The notes below the pieces were generated by a model. The model ran no database searches, was not told the origin of the DNA, and was given only the letters and a program-made list of their open reading frames with translations. DNA of 64,000 bases from Planctomycetota bacterium (GTDB lineage: Bacteria; Planctomycetota; UBA1135; UBA2386): positions 310,001 through 374,000 of the forward strand of contig JADJPQ010000001.1 of NCBI GenBank assembly GCA_016713175.1. Direction: 5' to 3'. The translations under genes were made by a program, and so were the position numbers. Positions 15,961 through 24,972 of the stretch are shown piece by piece (positions within the stretch are counted from its first letter, which is position 1; each line of letters opens with the position of its first letter).

Positions 15961-16644
15961 TCACCCCGGTGAGGTCGGCGCCGGGATCTTGCGCGCGATC
16001 CACATCGTGTCGACGGTGCGGATGTCGGTCCAGAACGGGTCTTGCGCCAGCAGCTCGGCAACGACGCGACGCGGTCCGTCTTGGACCGGATGCTGCACGT
16101 CGTGCATCGCCAGGAAACCGCCGGGCCGGACTTTTGGTGCCCAGTCGCGGACATCGCGGGCCACGGCGTCGTAGGCGTGATCGCCGTCGAGGAACAGCAG
16201 GTCGATCGGGGTCGTGAACGCCGGCGCGAAGTCGTGGCTGCGTCCGGTGTGCGCGGTCACCAGCTGCTGCACGCCGGCGGTTGCGAGGTTGGCGGTGAAG
16301 ACCTCGTGCAATTGCCGGGAGGTCGCCGCCGCACGGCTTGCGTACTCGCTGGCGCTGGTGTCGGTGGCGCTGCCGTCGAACGGGTCGATGCAGTGCAGTC
16401 GGGCGCCGTTCTTGCCGACCAGACCCTTGGCCAGCACGACGCTGCTCTTGCCCTGCCAGCTGCCGATCTCGACGACGACCGGTCGTTCGTCGGGCAGGCG
16501 CCTGGCCAGTTCGAACAGGGCGATCGCCTCGTCGACGCTCAGCCAGCCGTCGATCGACGCGTACGGCAGCAGCGGGGCGTAGCGCAGTCCGCGCAGCAGC
16601 AGCCGCGCGCGGGTGCCAAGGCGCAAGGGTTTGCGGGTCTGCAT
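15961..16644 (-). CDS. Class I SAM-dependent methyltransferase (Methyltransf_24 / CmcI-like)
   Basis: 227 residues. SAM-binding motif VVVEIGSWQGKSSVVLA, motif II LHCIDPFDGSA, and the metal or substrate block DLLFLDGDHAYDAVARDV followed by GGFLAMHDVQ. This pattern is typical of small methyltransferases and cephalosporin-hydroxylase-like enzymes in polysaccharide clusters. It probably methylates a sugar of the exported glycan. Spacing is 40 bp from the flippase gene and 2 bp from the next glycosyltransferase gene, fitting one operon. Confidence 0.88.
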   Translation of the reverse strand: MQTRKPLRLGTRARLLLRGLRYAPLLPYASIDGWLSVDEAIALFELARRLPDERPVVVEIGSWQGKSSVVLAKGLVGKNGARLHCIDPFDGSATDTSASEYASRAAATSRQLHEVFTANLATAGVQQLVTAHTGRSHDFAPAFTTPIDLLFLDGDHAYDAVARDVRDWAPKVRPGGFLAMHDVQHPVQDGPRRVVAELLAQDPFWTDIRTVDTMWIARKIPAPTSPG

Positions 16645-16684
16645 CGGCCGTTGCTATCGACCATCCGGCCGCAGCCGGTGAACT

Positions 16685-18103
16685 CTAGCGGCGAAATCCG
16701 CTCGCCTGGACCAGCCCCTCGCCGAGCCGATTGCCGCGCTGTCGCAACTCGACCAGCCACAGGCCGAGCAGGAACGCGCCACCCCCGGCGGCGAACTGGG
16801 CGAACAGCCGCCATCCGGCAGGGGTGTTGCCGGCGCCGGCGATCGCGGTCGCGATGGCGGTGGTGGCCGCGACCAGTGCGGCGGGTCGCAACCACGCGGT
16901 CGCGTCGGCAAGGATGCGGCTGCCCATCGTCATCATGCCAAACCCCAGGTACAGCGCCTGCGCCAGCACGGCGACGACTCCGGCACCGGTTGCGTGCCAT
17001 TGCGGCACCAGTGCCGCGTAGCCGACGACCAGCAGCACGGCCTGCAGCAGCAGGCCACGCGCATAGGCGAGGTCGCGCGCGCAGCCGAACTGGGCATGGC
17101 TGCATTGCCAGCCGAGGTGTTGCAGCACGGTCGCCAGCAGCAGCAGGGACAGCACCGGAGCCGCTGCTGCGAACTGCGAACCGAACAGCGAGCACAGCGG
17201 GGTCGCCATGACGAACCCGCCGGCAGCCAGGGGCAGAGTGGCCAGGGCCGTTGCGCGCAGTGCTGTCCTCAGCGTCCGCCCGATGTCGCCGTCGGTGGCG
17301 GCGCTGAACAGGTGCGGCAACAACAAGCGGGTCAACTGGTGCGACGGCAACGCGGCCGCGCCGACCAGGCGCTGCGCGACCGCGAACAGGCCGGCGGCGT
17401 CGTCGCCGCCGAGCGCCGCGATCAGCCAGACTTCGCCGGACCCGACGGCTTCGCAGGCGGTCTGCGCACCGGCGACACCGCTGGCGGTCCGGATCAGCTG
17501 CCAGGTGCCCGGCACGGTGCCGCATCGCGGTAGTCTGGCGACCAGGTGAGCGGCGGCGACCGCGTAGGCGCTGCGGGCCAGCAGATGGCAGGCGATGTAG
17601 ACCGTCGGCTCCCGGCAGTCGAGCGCCACCGCGATCGCGACCGCGAGCAGGAACCCGAGGCCGGCCAGCGCTTCGATCGCGACTTCGGTCCGGGTCCGAT
17701 CGACGACGTCGAACAGCTGGCGCAGTTCGAAAGCCGCCGGTAGTGCCGGCAGCGCGCAGATGGCCCAGAACCACGGCTCATCGGCCAGCGCCAGCGCCAG
17801 CGCTGTGGTCACGCTGGCGAAGATGGCCCCAAGCCACAAGCGGCTGCGGATCGCGGCGCAAAGCCAGGTGCCGGCAGCCGCGGGTTCGCGGGCAATGGCG
17901 CGGGCGATGTGGCTGCGCAAGCCCGTGCCAGCGAGCACGGCCAGCAGGTTGCCGACGGCCAGCCCCATCGCCCAGCGACCGGCACCCATCGGACCAAGGG
18001 CATGGCACAGCCAGACGATGGCCACCAGCTGGCCCAGGCGCTGCAGCACCGAACCCACGGCGAGAGCGATCAGGGTGGTGCGGACCGATCGTGACACTTC
18101 CAT
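16685..18103 (-). CDS. Polysaccharide flippase (Wzx/MOP-superfamily membrane protein)
   Basis: 472 residues with about 12 hydrophobic helices and few charged loops. The N-terminus (VGSVLQRLGQLVAIVWLCHA, then LGPMGAGRWAMGLAVGNLL) fits polysaccharide exporters of the MOP superfamily, where an early G/A-rich helix pair precedes a conserved Arg/Gly loop. It would move lipid-linked repeat units across the inner membrane. Sequence identity within this family is always low, so the call rests on topology plus position between capsule and glycosyltransferase genes. No Wzy polymerase or O-antigen ligase is visible in the window. Confidence 0.82.
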   Translation of the reverse strand: MEVSRSVRTTLIALAVGSVLQRLGQLVAIVWLCHALGPMGAGRWAMGLAVGNLLAVLAGTGLRSHIARAIAREPAAAGTWLCAAIRSRLWLGAIFASVTTALALALADEPWFWAICALPALPAAFELRQLFDVVDRTRTEVAIEALAGLGFLLAVAIAVALDCREPTVYIACHLLARSAYAVAAAHLVARLPRCGTVPGTWQLIRTASGVAGAQTACEAVGSGEVWLIAALGGDDAAGLFAVAQRLVGAAALPSHQLTRLLLPHLFSAATDGDIGRTLRTALRATALATLPLAAGGFVMATPLCSLFGSQFAAAAPVLSLLLLATVLQHLGWQCSHAQFGCARDLAYARGLLLQAVLLVVGYAALVPQWHATGAGVVAVLAQALYLGFGMMTMGSRILADATAWLRPAALVAATTAIATAIAGAGNTPAGWRLFAQFAAGGGAFLLGLWLVELRQRGNRLGEGLVQASGFRR

Positions 18104-18149
18104 GCCATCGGCCGATCCGGGCGTGCGGCTTGAAGGCTCATGCGACCGT

Positions 18150-19517
18150 TCAGGATGGACTCTCGAGCGCCAGCGGCCAGGTCGGTCCGGCGCGGTAGCG
18201 CAGCCGGGTGCCGTTCGGAGAGCGTTGCTGGAGGGCGGTTTCGATCGCCAGGACCAGACCGCTGAGGCCGTTGTGGTCGGGCTGGTCGGGCGAACACCAG
18301 ATGTGGTCGTGGCCCAGCACCGCGGTCAGGAACCGCGCTCGCAGCTCCGGCTGGCCGTCGGCGGTGATCGCGGAGCGCAGGGTCGTCGCCAGGTCGTCCA
18401 GCATCGTCTTGTGGGTGACACCGGGCATTGCGAACAGGGCACGGCCCAGATGGAGGACCGGTGTGCCCGCCAAGAGGGCCGTCGTCGCGGCCGGGTGGTT
18501 GATCGTGATCACGGCGGTGGCCGCCGCGGCGGCATCGGGCGCAGCAGTTGCGACCTCGAGTTGCACGCCCGCCAGTCGACGCAGGCGGCGCAGTTCGTCG
18601 GCGAGCACGCCGCCGGCCGGCAGCACCGCCACGACGCGCATCGCCGGATCGATCCGGATCGCGGCGTTCCGGGTCGCTGCCACCAGTGCAGAAGCCGAGG
18701 GTGGCACGCCGCAATCGAGCCGGACGGCAGCTTCGTCCTCGCGCTGCAGCAGTACCGTGACGAACGGCCCCGCCGGCAGTTCGAAGTTCCGGGCGCGCGG
18801 CGCCGGCTCGGCCAGTGCCAGTCGCCAGGCAAACCACGCGCGAATCGCGCGTTCGGGCTGTCCGCCGAGCAGCAGCCCGAGGGAGTCGTGGAGGCGTGCC
18901 CGCCAACGCGGCGTGGCGATCGGTTTGCGGGTCAGCGGCGCCGGCGTGGTGCGGCCGAGAACAGCCGCCAAGGCCGCTGCCAGCAGCCGTTCGTCGGCGC
19001 GTACGTCGCGGTAGTCGAGCGCGACCCGACGCACCAACGCGGCGTCGCCATCGACGCCCTCGTCGTCGGCCTGCAGGGTGTGAGGCAGCAGACCGTCACC
19101 GGTCCATGCCGTGCGGCAACCGCATTCGCGAGCCACGTACTGGAGCAAACGGTGTACGCCGGTGCGCTGCACGTGGCCGAACAGCAGATCCGGTGGATCG
19201 TCGTCGAAGCAGCGCAGGACCATCGGCAGCAGGTGATCGAGCCTGGCGGTGGCTCGATCGAGCGCCCGGCCGTCAGCGGGCACGCCTTGCAGCAGGCAGT
19301 CGTTGGCGGCGAGTTCGCGCGTCGGGTAACGATGCGCGGCTGGCGTTGCCGGGGCGACCCGCAGGGTCGACAGTCCCTGCGCCGACCAGAACGTCGCGGC
19401 GACCGGATCGACGGTGACCAGGGTCACGCGATGGCCGCGGGCCGTCAGTTCGCGGGCGACACGCTCGTGCAGGTGGAACCGGCGGATGCCGGGGGCTGCG
19501 AACATCACGTGCGCCAT
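18150..19517 (-). CDS. Capsule polysaccharide biosynthesis protein (KpsS/KpsC-like)
   Basis: 455 residues. The KpsC/KpsS family is recognised by TAWTGDGLLPHTLQADDEGV (family pattern E-x-GxLRP...GVN) and by ITINHPAATTALLAGTPVL with HLGRALFAMPGVTHK (vNStvGleAL...G). Family members are KDO transferases building the lipid linker of group 2 capsules. The N-terminus (MFAAPGIRRFHLHERVAREL) resembles the KpsS sugar-nucleotide fold. Whether this protein uses KDO is not known. It lies 45 bp after the CotH gene and 46 bp before the flippase gene. Confidence 0.88.
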   Translation of the reverse strand: MAHVMFAAPGIRRFHLHERVARELTARGHRVTLVTVDPVAATFWSAQGLSTLRVAPATPAAHRYPTRELAANDCLLQGVPADGRALDRATARLDHLLPMVLRCFDDDPPDLLFGHVQRTGVHRLLQYVARECGCRTAWTGDGLLPHTLQADDEGVDGDAALVRRVALDYRDVRADERLLAAALAAVLGRTTPAPLTRKPIATPRWRARLHDSLGLLLGGQPERAIRAWFAWRLALAEPAPRARNFELPAGPFVTVLLQREDEAAVRLDCGVPPSASALVAATRNAAIRIDPAMRVVAVLPAGGVLADELRRLRRLAGVQLEVATAAPDAAAAATAVITINHPAATTALLAGTPVLHLGRALFAMPGVTHKTMLDDLATTLRSAITADGQPELRARFLTAVLGHDHIWCSPDQPDHNGLSGLVLAIETALQQRSPNGTRLRYRAGPTWPLALESPS

Positions 19518-19562
19518 GACAACGGCTCGTTCATCGACCGCGGCGGCCCTGCAGCTTGACGT

Positions 19563-21803
19563 TCAGCGCGGTGTCGCCGCAGGTTCTGGAATGGCCATGC
19601 GTGTGATCTCGCCGCCGTATGCGATCGCCGAATCGGTGGCGTTGCCGACCAGCGTGCAGCCGCGCAGCACCGCTTGCCCGCCGTCGGCGAACACGCCGTG
19701 GCCACGACAGAACGCCACCCGCGTCGCGACTGCCGTCAGGCGGCTCCGTTCGAGGGTGATGCCATCGTCGAAACTCGGGCCGACCTGGCCGCCCGTGATG
19801 GTTGCGGTCGACTGCAGCATGGCGATCGCAGCGCCGTGGGCATCGTGCAGGCGGACGAGCTCGAGTTCGACGTCGCTGGCGTCGTGCAGGGTCAACATGC
19901 CCGTGAACTGGCGATGTCCGAAGGTCATCGCGCCGCCGCCCCGCATCGTCGTGTGGGCGATGCGGACGCGCGCGGCGCCAGCGATGGCGACTGCGCCCCA
20001 GGGTTCGCTGTCCGCGGGAACCAACTCGATCGGTGCCGTCGCGGTCCCGACCATCGTGACTTCGCCGGCGCAGACGATGCCAACGCCTGCCGCCAGCCGG
20101 ATGTCGGTGCCAGGCTGGATCAGCAGGCGACCGCTGCTCGGGACGACCAGCGTGGTGGTGACGTCGACGCTGCCGGGCCCGAGTACGACGTCGCGCGGAG
20201 CCGGGTCGACGAATGACCACGGATGGGTGGTCCGCACCGGTTCAGGCGGCGGTGCCGCGGTCGGCGCCACGACGTCGCCGGTGATCGCGTTGGTGAACTG
20301 CAGCTCGTCCGGTCGACCGACGAGCGTGTAGCTCGAGGGTGCCGGTCGCGGGTGCGGCGCCGGAACGCCGCGGCCGCGCTGGTCGCGCCGTTGCGGCAGG
20401 TCGTGTTCTCTGAGGCTGCGGCCCGGCAACAACAGGGTGGCATCGTGGCCGTCGACGCTGCGCGGTGGTGCTCCGTCGCGACGCGAGACCGCGATGCCGA
20501 CATTGCCGAACACCTGCACGACGGTACGCGTGGCATCGGCGGGATCGACGGCCACCGCCAGGCGCGCGTCGGCGAGCCAGGCGCGGAGGTGTCGTTCGCG
20601 CGCGCGGAACCAGGTCTGGATCTCGTCCACGGCTCGCGCGACGTCGAGTTCCTCGACGACGGCAAACCACCAGTCGGCGCCGCGGACCACGACACGTCCG
20701 GGCTCCGGGTCGGCTCGCAGATCCGCGGTCACGCGGGCCACGTGCCGGGCGATGCGTTCCTGCACGTCGCCGTTCTGCAGCAGTCGGGCCACCAGCTGAT
20801 CGCGACGGTGCAAGAAGCGCGGATCGCACAGGCAAGCCTGGGCCAGTGGATGCCTGGCGACGTCGACCGGCACGTCGGGATCGCCGTGGATGCCGAAGCC
20901 GTTGGCATCCCACAAGAGCGGCTCGCAGCGGCCGCGCGCCGGTGCGAAGAACAGCAGCTGATTGTGCGCGCGATCGGCGTGGATGCTGCCGACCACGACC
21001 GCCAGGGCAGCGACTTTCGCGGTGGCCTCGAAGTCGAGCAGTTGCCACAGTCGTTCGCAGCGGGCGGCCGACGGTGGTTCCCGCAATGTCGCCAGCAGGT
21101 CGTCGAGGCAGGCGGCGGCGCGTTCCTGATCCTCGCCAAGCAGGCGCCAGGCCGAGGCCGAGTGCCACAGGTCCAGCTGCCGACGATCGCCGAGGTTGTC
21201 GCCTTTGCAGAACGTGCCGCGCGGCCGGCCGCCGGCCCGTGCCAGATCCGGTCCGGGTCGCAGGCTGCGCAGATAGACGCCGGCGAACCGGTCGTCGAGG
21301 AACACCCGGACCGGCTCGTTGCCGGCGTGCAACAAGCCGAGGGTTGCCGCCAGCTCGTCCGGAATCGCGTTGGCGAGGGCCAGCAGGTCCTCGGGCCGTT
21401 GCAGTTCGAAGTGTTCGGGCTGACCCGGGTGCCGCGTGGACGGCTTCAGACGCAACGACGGCTTGGTGCAGCCATGATGCCACGACGAGAAGCCGCGGAG
21501 TGCGGCCTTGGCTCGCGAGGTCTGACCGTGTTCGTCGGTGAATCCGATCGGAACGTAGTTCTTGCCGTCGTCGGCATCGCGGGTGGCGAACATCTGGCGC
21601 CAATCGGCGGCGTCGAAGCGCAGTCGCAGGGTCGGAAGCGAAGACGTCGCCGGTACCGGTCCTCGAGGGGCCGCCGGCGGCGCCGCCGGTCGCGCCGTCG
21701 GGATGCCGGCCAGCACGGCAACGGCAACCAGTGACGCCATCACCGCGCTGGCCGCGATGGCCGCCTGCTGGCGTCGGGACGGGATCGATGGTTGACCGGG
21801 CAT
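19563..21803 (-). CDS. CotH-kinase-family protein fused to a right-handed beta-helix
   Basis: 746 residues. A signal anchor (about 14-32) places the rest outside the cytoplasm. Residues about 57-400 are a CotH-like atypical kinase domain, with ALRGFSSWHHGCTKPSLRLK, the catalytic-loop-like HADRAHNQLL (275-284) and the metal-binding LLWDANGFG (297-304). Residues about 540-746 form parallel beta-helix coils (AIAGAARVRIAHTTMRGGGA and similar). CotH proteins phosphorylate spore-coat proteins in Bacillus; members in non-sporulating bacteria have unclear substrates. As first gene of a polysaccharide operon it may act on a surface glycan or glycoprotein (inference). It is divergent from the sulfide operon, with 85 bp between start codons. 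Confidence 0.85.
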   Translation of the reverse strand: MPGQPSIPSRRQQAAIAASAVMASLVAVAVLAGIPTARPAAPPAAPRGPVPATSSLPTLRLRFDAADWRQMFATRDADDGKNYVPIGFTDEHGQTSRAKAALRGFSSWHHGCTKPSLRLKPSTRHPGQPEHFELQRPEDLLALANAIPDELAATLGLLHAGNEPVRVFLDDRFAGVYLRSLRPGPDLARAGGRPRGTFCKGDNLGDRRQLDLWHSASAWRLLGEDQERAAACLDDLLATLREPPSAARCERLWQLLDFEATAKVAALAVVVGSIHADRAHNQLLFFAPARGRCEPLLWDANGFGIHGDPDVPVDVARHPLAQACLCDPRFLHRRDQLVARLLQNGDVQERIARHVARVTADLRADPEPGRVVVRGADWWFAVVEELDVARAVDEIQTWFRARERHLRAWLADARLAVAVDPADATRTVVQVFGNVGIAVSRRDGAPPRSVDGHDATLLLPGRSLREHDLPQRRDQRGRGVPAPHPRPAPSSYTLVGRPDELQFTNAITGDVVAPTAAPPPEPVRTTHPWSFVDPAPRDVVLGPGSVDVTTTLVVPSSGRLLIQPGTDIRLAAGVGIVCAGEVTMVGTATAPIELVPADSEPWGAVAIAGAARVRIAHTTMRGGGAMTFGHRQFTGMLTLHDASDVELELVRLHDAHGAAIAMLQSTATITGGQVGPSFDDGITLERSRLTAVATRVAFCRGHGVFADGGQAVLRGCTLVGNATDSAIAYGGEITRMAIPEPAATPR

Positions 21804-21852
21804 GTCCCCTGTTTCGTCTTCGCGCTGGTATCGGCTCCACTCCGGGTTTCTC

Positions 21853-21881
21853 TTGCATTGTCAACTGTTCAACCGTATAGT
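21853..21881 (+). promoter_or_regulatory. Predicted sigma70 promoter of the sulfide operon
   Basis: -35 TTGCAT (21853-21858), 17-nt spacer, -10 TATAGT (21876-21881). Initiation about 7 nt downstream would fall at or within a base or two of the ATG at 21889, implying a leaderless or nearly leaderless mRNA. The element sits in an unusually AT-rich patch. Confidence 0.65.
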
Positions 21882-21887
21882 TGACAA
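21858..21887. promoter_or_regulatory. Inverted repeat, candidate ArsR-family operator
   Basis: TTGTCAACT (21858-21866) and AGTTGACAA (21879-21887) are perfect reverse complements separated by 12 nt. They cover the spacer and -10 box of the predicted promoter and end 1 nt before the start codon. A dimeric repressor here would block the polymerase. The ArsR-type regulator encoded at the end of the same operon (26402-26767) is the obvious candidate. Confidence 0.7.
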
Positions 21888-21888
21888 C

Positions 21889-23868
21889 ATGAAAACGTTC
21901 CTCCGCGCCGGTCTGCTCGTCAGCGCCGCCGCCGGTTTGCCGGGCACGGTGTCGGCCCAGGATGCCGAACGCGCGACCCACACGGACTCTGCCAGTCAGC
22001 CGCAACTCGTCTTCGAGGACCGCGGCCAGGACCACGTGCTGCAGCAGTACCAGCTCGGGTGCCTGTCGCACCTCAGCTACCTGGTGGTCTCCCGCGGTGA
22101 AGCGGCGGTGATCGACCCGCAACGCGACGTCGCGCATTATCTCGCGGCGGCCAAGGATCTCGGCGCCACCATCCGGTGGGCGATCCTGACCCATCCGCAT
22201 GCAGACTTTGTCGCCGGCCACACCGAACTGCGAGAACGCACGGGCGCGGAGATCGCGATCTCGGGCAAGGCGGGCGCGAAGTTCGCCCACCGCGCGCTGG
22301 GCGATGGCGCGCAGCTGACGATCGGCGCCGTCACGCTGACCGCCTGGGACACTCCGGGGCACACGCCGAATGCGATGACGTTCCTGCTGCGCGTGCCCGG
22401 CGGCAAGGCGGACCCGGCGTTCGCGTTGACCGGCGACACGTTGTTCATCGGCGGCATCGGTCGGCCGGATCTACTCGATGTACCACCGGCCGAACTGGCG
22501 GCGGCGTCCTGGGACTCGGTCACGCGGTTGAAGACGCTACCGGACGCGACGCTGGTGTTGCCGGCGCACGGTGCCGGGTCGTTGTGCGGTGCGCATCTCA
22601 GCCCGGCGACGACGTCGACGATCGGCGACGAGAAGGCGACCAACCCTTACCTGCGATCGACCAGCAAGGCCGGGTTCGTCGCCAACATGCTGAGCCACCA
22701 GCCGGTGGCGCCGCAGTACTTCCGGTTCAACGTGGCGATGAACCTCGATGGGCCGCCGGCCGTGGCGCCGACCGGAGAACTGCCGGCAATGGCATCCAGT
22801 GAGCAGGTGAAGTCCCACCTCGACGGTGGCGGGTGGGTGGTCGACTTGCGCGAGGCCCATGCCTACGCGGGCGGTCACCTGCTTGGCGCGATCAACGTCG
22901 CCTTGCGCGGGCGTCTCGACACCTGGACCGGCATCGTCGTGCCGTTCGGCGCGCCGCTCTTGCTGGTCGGCAGCGACGACGAGGTTCGCGAAGGTACGTT
23001 CCGTTTGCAGCGGATCGGCTACGACCGCACACAGCTGGTCGGTCGGGTCGGCGGCGACGCGGCGCACTGGCGCGAACAGGGTCTGCCGGTCCGCACCACG
23101 AAGCTCTGGTCGCCGGCCGAGCTGCACACGGCGATGCGCGCCGGCACCGAGCCGATGATCGTCGACGTGCGGTCGGCCGACGAGTATGCCGATCTGCGAC
23201 TGGGCGAGGTCGGCAACATCCCGGTCACCGAACCCGAACGCTTCGGCAAGGTGTTCGGCAGGCAGGATGCGCTGTTGATGGTCTGCAACAGCGCCTACCG
23301 CTCGAGCATTGCGGCGGGGCTCGCCGAGCGCGCCGGCTTCACCGACGTCGGGTCGCTCGATGGCGGCATGGATGCCTGGGTGACCGCCGGGCTGCCGACC
23401 GTCGGTCGGATGACGACGTCGACCGCACCGGCCGCTGACGATGGTCCGATCGCGTTGCCGGAGCCGATCGATGCCACGCTGCTGCAGCGCGTGCTGGCCG
23501 AGCAGGCAGGCAGCTACGCCGTGCTCGACGTGCGTCCGGCCTGGCAGTTCGCCGACTGGCGGATTCCGGGTTCGATGAACGTCACGCTCGACGCCGTTGC
23601 CGCCCGCGTGGACGAGCTGCCGGCGACGATTCGGATCGTGCTGGTCGACCGCGATGGCACCAGTGCGTTCGCGGTCGCCGGCGCGCTGTTGCAGCGCAAT
23701 CCGCGGCAGTCGCTCCGCGTGCTGCTGGGCGGCGTCGCCGGCTACTGGCAGGCAACGGCGTTCGGCGGACAGGCATCGACGGCACCGTCGACGATGTCGA
23801 GCCCGCCCACGCCGTCGGCGGCGCCAGCCGTTCCGCAACCCGCCAAGAAGCGCAGCGCCGGCTGCTGA
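21889..23868 (+). CDS. Exported persulfide-dioxygenase-like metallo-beta-lactamase fused to three rhodanese domains (Blh type)
   Basis: 659 residues from the ATG at 21889, giving a signal peptide cleaved near VSAQ. MBL domain (about 40-260): THPHADF (101-107), H158 in TPGHT, D183 in TGDTLFIGGIGRPDLL and H227 in PAHGAGSLCG. This retains the mononuclear-iron ligands of ETHE1/PDO enzymes (first His of the motif, TPGH His, Asp). The last His of HxHxDH is replaced by F107. Rhodanese domains follow at about 300-400, 405-505 and 525-620. Only the middle one has a loop Cys (C466, VCNSAYRS); the others have G361 and D587. Role: oxidation of persulfide sulfur in the periplasm, as in BigR/Blh operons. 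First gene of a five-gene unit. Confidence 0.92.
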   Translation: MKTFLRAGLLVSAAAGLPGTVSAQDAERATHTDSASQPQLVFEDRGQDHVLQQYQLGCLSHLSYLVVSRGEAAVIDPQRDVAHYLAAAKDLGATIRWAILTHPHADFVAGHTELRERTGAEIAISGKAGAKFAHRALGDGAQLTIGAVTLTAWDTPGHTPNAMTFLLRVPGGKADPAFALTGDTLFIGGIGRPDLLDVPPAELAAASWDSVTRLKTLPDATLVLPAHGAGSLCGAHLSPATTSTIGDEKATNPYLRSTSKAGFVANMLSHQPVAPQYFRFNVAMNLDGPPAVAPTGELPAMASSEQVKSHLDGGGWVVDLREAHAYAGGHLLGAINVALRGRLDTWTGIVVPFGAPLLLVGSDDEVREGTFRLQRIGYDRTQLVGRVGGDAAHWREQGLPVRTTKLWSPAELHTAMRAGTEPMIVDVRSADEYADLRLGEVGNIPVTEPERFGKVFGRQDALLMVCNSAYRSSIAAGLAERAGFTDVGSLDGGMDAWVTAGLPTVGRMTTSTAPAADDGPIALPEPIDATLLQRVLAEQAGSYAVLDVRPAWQFADWRIPGSMNVTLDAVAARVDELPATIRIVLVDRDGTSAFAVAGALLQRNPRQSLRVLLGGVAGYWQATAFGGQASTAPSTMSSPPTPSAAPAVPQPAKKRSAGC

Positions 23869-23875
23869 GGCTCCC

Positions 23876-24388
23876 ATGCCGACACCCAGACCCTACTGGA
23901 ATCCATATCTCGCCGGCATCGGCCTCGGCCTGACGCTGGTGCTCAGCTACCTGGTGCTCGGCGCCGGGCTCGGCGCTTCGGGGGGCATCAGTCGGATCGC
24001 CGCGGCAACGGCACACGTCGTCGCGCCGGCGGCGGTCGAAGGCAATCCGTACCTCGGCGCATGGTTCGCCGATGGCAACCCGCTGCATTACTACCTGGTG
24101 TTCATGCTGGTCGGCACGTTGCTCGGCGGCTTCGTCTCCGCCGCGGCCGCGGGTCGGACGGCTCCTGGTGTCGAGCGTGGTCCGCGCGCGTCGCGAACCC
24201 TGCGCTTGTTGTTGGCCCTTGGCGGCGGAGTAGTCGTCGGCATCGGCTCGCGGCTGGCGATGGGGTGCACCTCCGGTCAGGCCTTGTCGGGCGGCGCGCT
24301 GCTGCAGACGGGCGCGTTCGTGTTCACCGGCGCGACGTTCGCCGCCGCGTTCGTCGTTGCACCGCTGGTGCGAAAGGAGTGGCGATGA
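23876..24388 (+). CDS. YeeE/YedE-family sulfur-transport membrane protein, first half
   Basis: 170 residues with four to five hydrophobic helices. The hallmark GIGSRLAMGCTSGQALSGGA (about 127-146) contains the conserved Cys of YeeE/YedE (TsuA-like) thiosulfate transporters. In many bacteria the pair of halves is split between two adjacent genes, as here. It lies in the inner membrane and probably moves thiosulfate or another sulfur species. It begins 7 bp after the dioxygenase gene and its stop overlaps the second half by ATGA. Confidence 0.92.
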   Translation: MPTPRPYWNPYLAGIGLGLTLVLSYLVLGAGLGASGGISRIAAATAHVVAPAAVEGNPYLGAWFADGNPLHYYLVFMLVGTLLGGFVSAAAAGRTAPGVERGPRASRTLRLLLALGGGVVVGIGSRLAMGCTSGQALSGGALLQTGAFVFTGATFAAAFVVAPLVRKEWR

Positions 24389-24972
24389 ACCTGTTCGCGA
24401 ACGGTCAGCTCGACACCCCGCTCGGCCTGCTGCTGGCGCTGGTCGTCGGGCTGGGCTTTGGCTTCTGGCTCGAACGCGCGGGCTTTGGCAGCAGCCGCAA
24501 GCTGACGGCGATCTTCTACCTGCAGGACTTCGCGGTGCTGAAGGTGATGTTCTCGGCGATGGCGACGGCGGCGGTGGTGCTGCAGGTGCTGGCGGCAACC
24601 GGCCATGTGCGTCTGGACGAGCTGTTCGCGCCGCCGTCGGTGCTGCTGCCCCAGGTGCTCGGCGGGTTGTTGTTCGGCGCCGGGTTCGTCGTCGGCGGCT
24701 GGTGTCCGGGCACCGCGGCAGTCGGTCTGGCGAGTGGCAAGATCGACGCGGCGGTGTTCCTGCTCGGCGCCGGGATCGGCAGCCTCGTCTTCGCGACGGT
24801 GCAGCCGCAGCTCGGCGACCTGCTGACGATGGGTACCTGCGCAATCGGTTCGTTGCCCGAACAGGCCGGCATCAGTCCGGTCACGGGCACGGTGGTGTTG
24901 GTGGTGATCGCGCTGGCCGCCTTCTTGGGCGCCAGCCGCGTGGAAGCGAGGATGGCAAGGAGGAACGCATGA
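24385..24972 (+). CDS. YeeE/YedE-family sulfur-transport membrane protein, second half
   Basis: 195 residues, about five membrane helices. Conserved motifs are GFGFWLERAGFGSSRKL near the N-terminus and VVGGWCPGTAAVGLASGKID (about 112-131) with the second conserved Cys; a third Cys lies in TMGTCAIG. With the preceding gene it rebuilds a full YeeE/YedE transporter. The start overlaps the previous stop and the stop overlaps the triple-rhodanese gene by ATGA, so the three should be translated in fixed ratio. Confidence 0.92.
   Translation: MNLFANGQLDTPLGLLLALVVGLGFGFWLERAGFGSSRKLTAIFYLQDFAVLKVMFSAMATAAVVLQVLAATGHVRLDELFAPPSVLLPQVLGGLLFGAGFVVGGWCPGTAAVGLASGKIDAAVFLLGAGIGSLVFATVQPQLGDLLTMGTCAIGSLPEQAGISPVTGTVVLVVIALAAFLGASRVEARMARRNA

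Noticed and set aside
20242..22362. Long minus-strand frame across the CotH gene and the sulfide-operon promoter
   Set aside because: Out of frame with CotH, no recognisable domain, and it would cover the divergent promoter.
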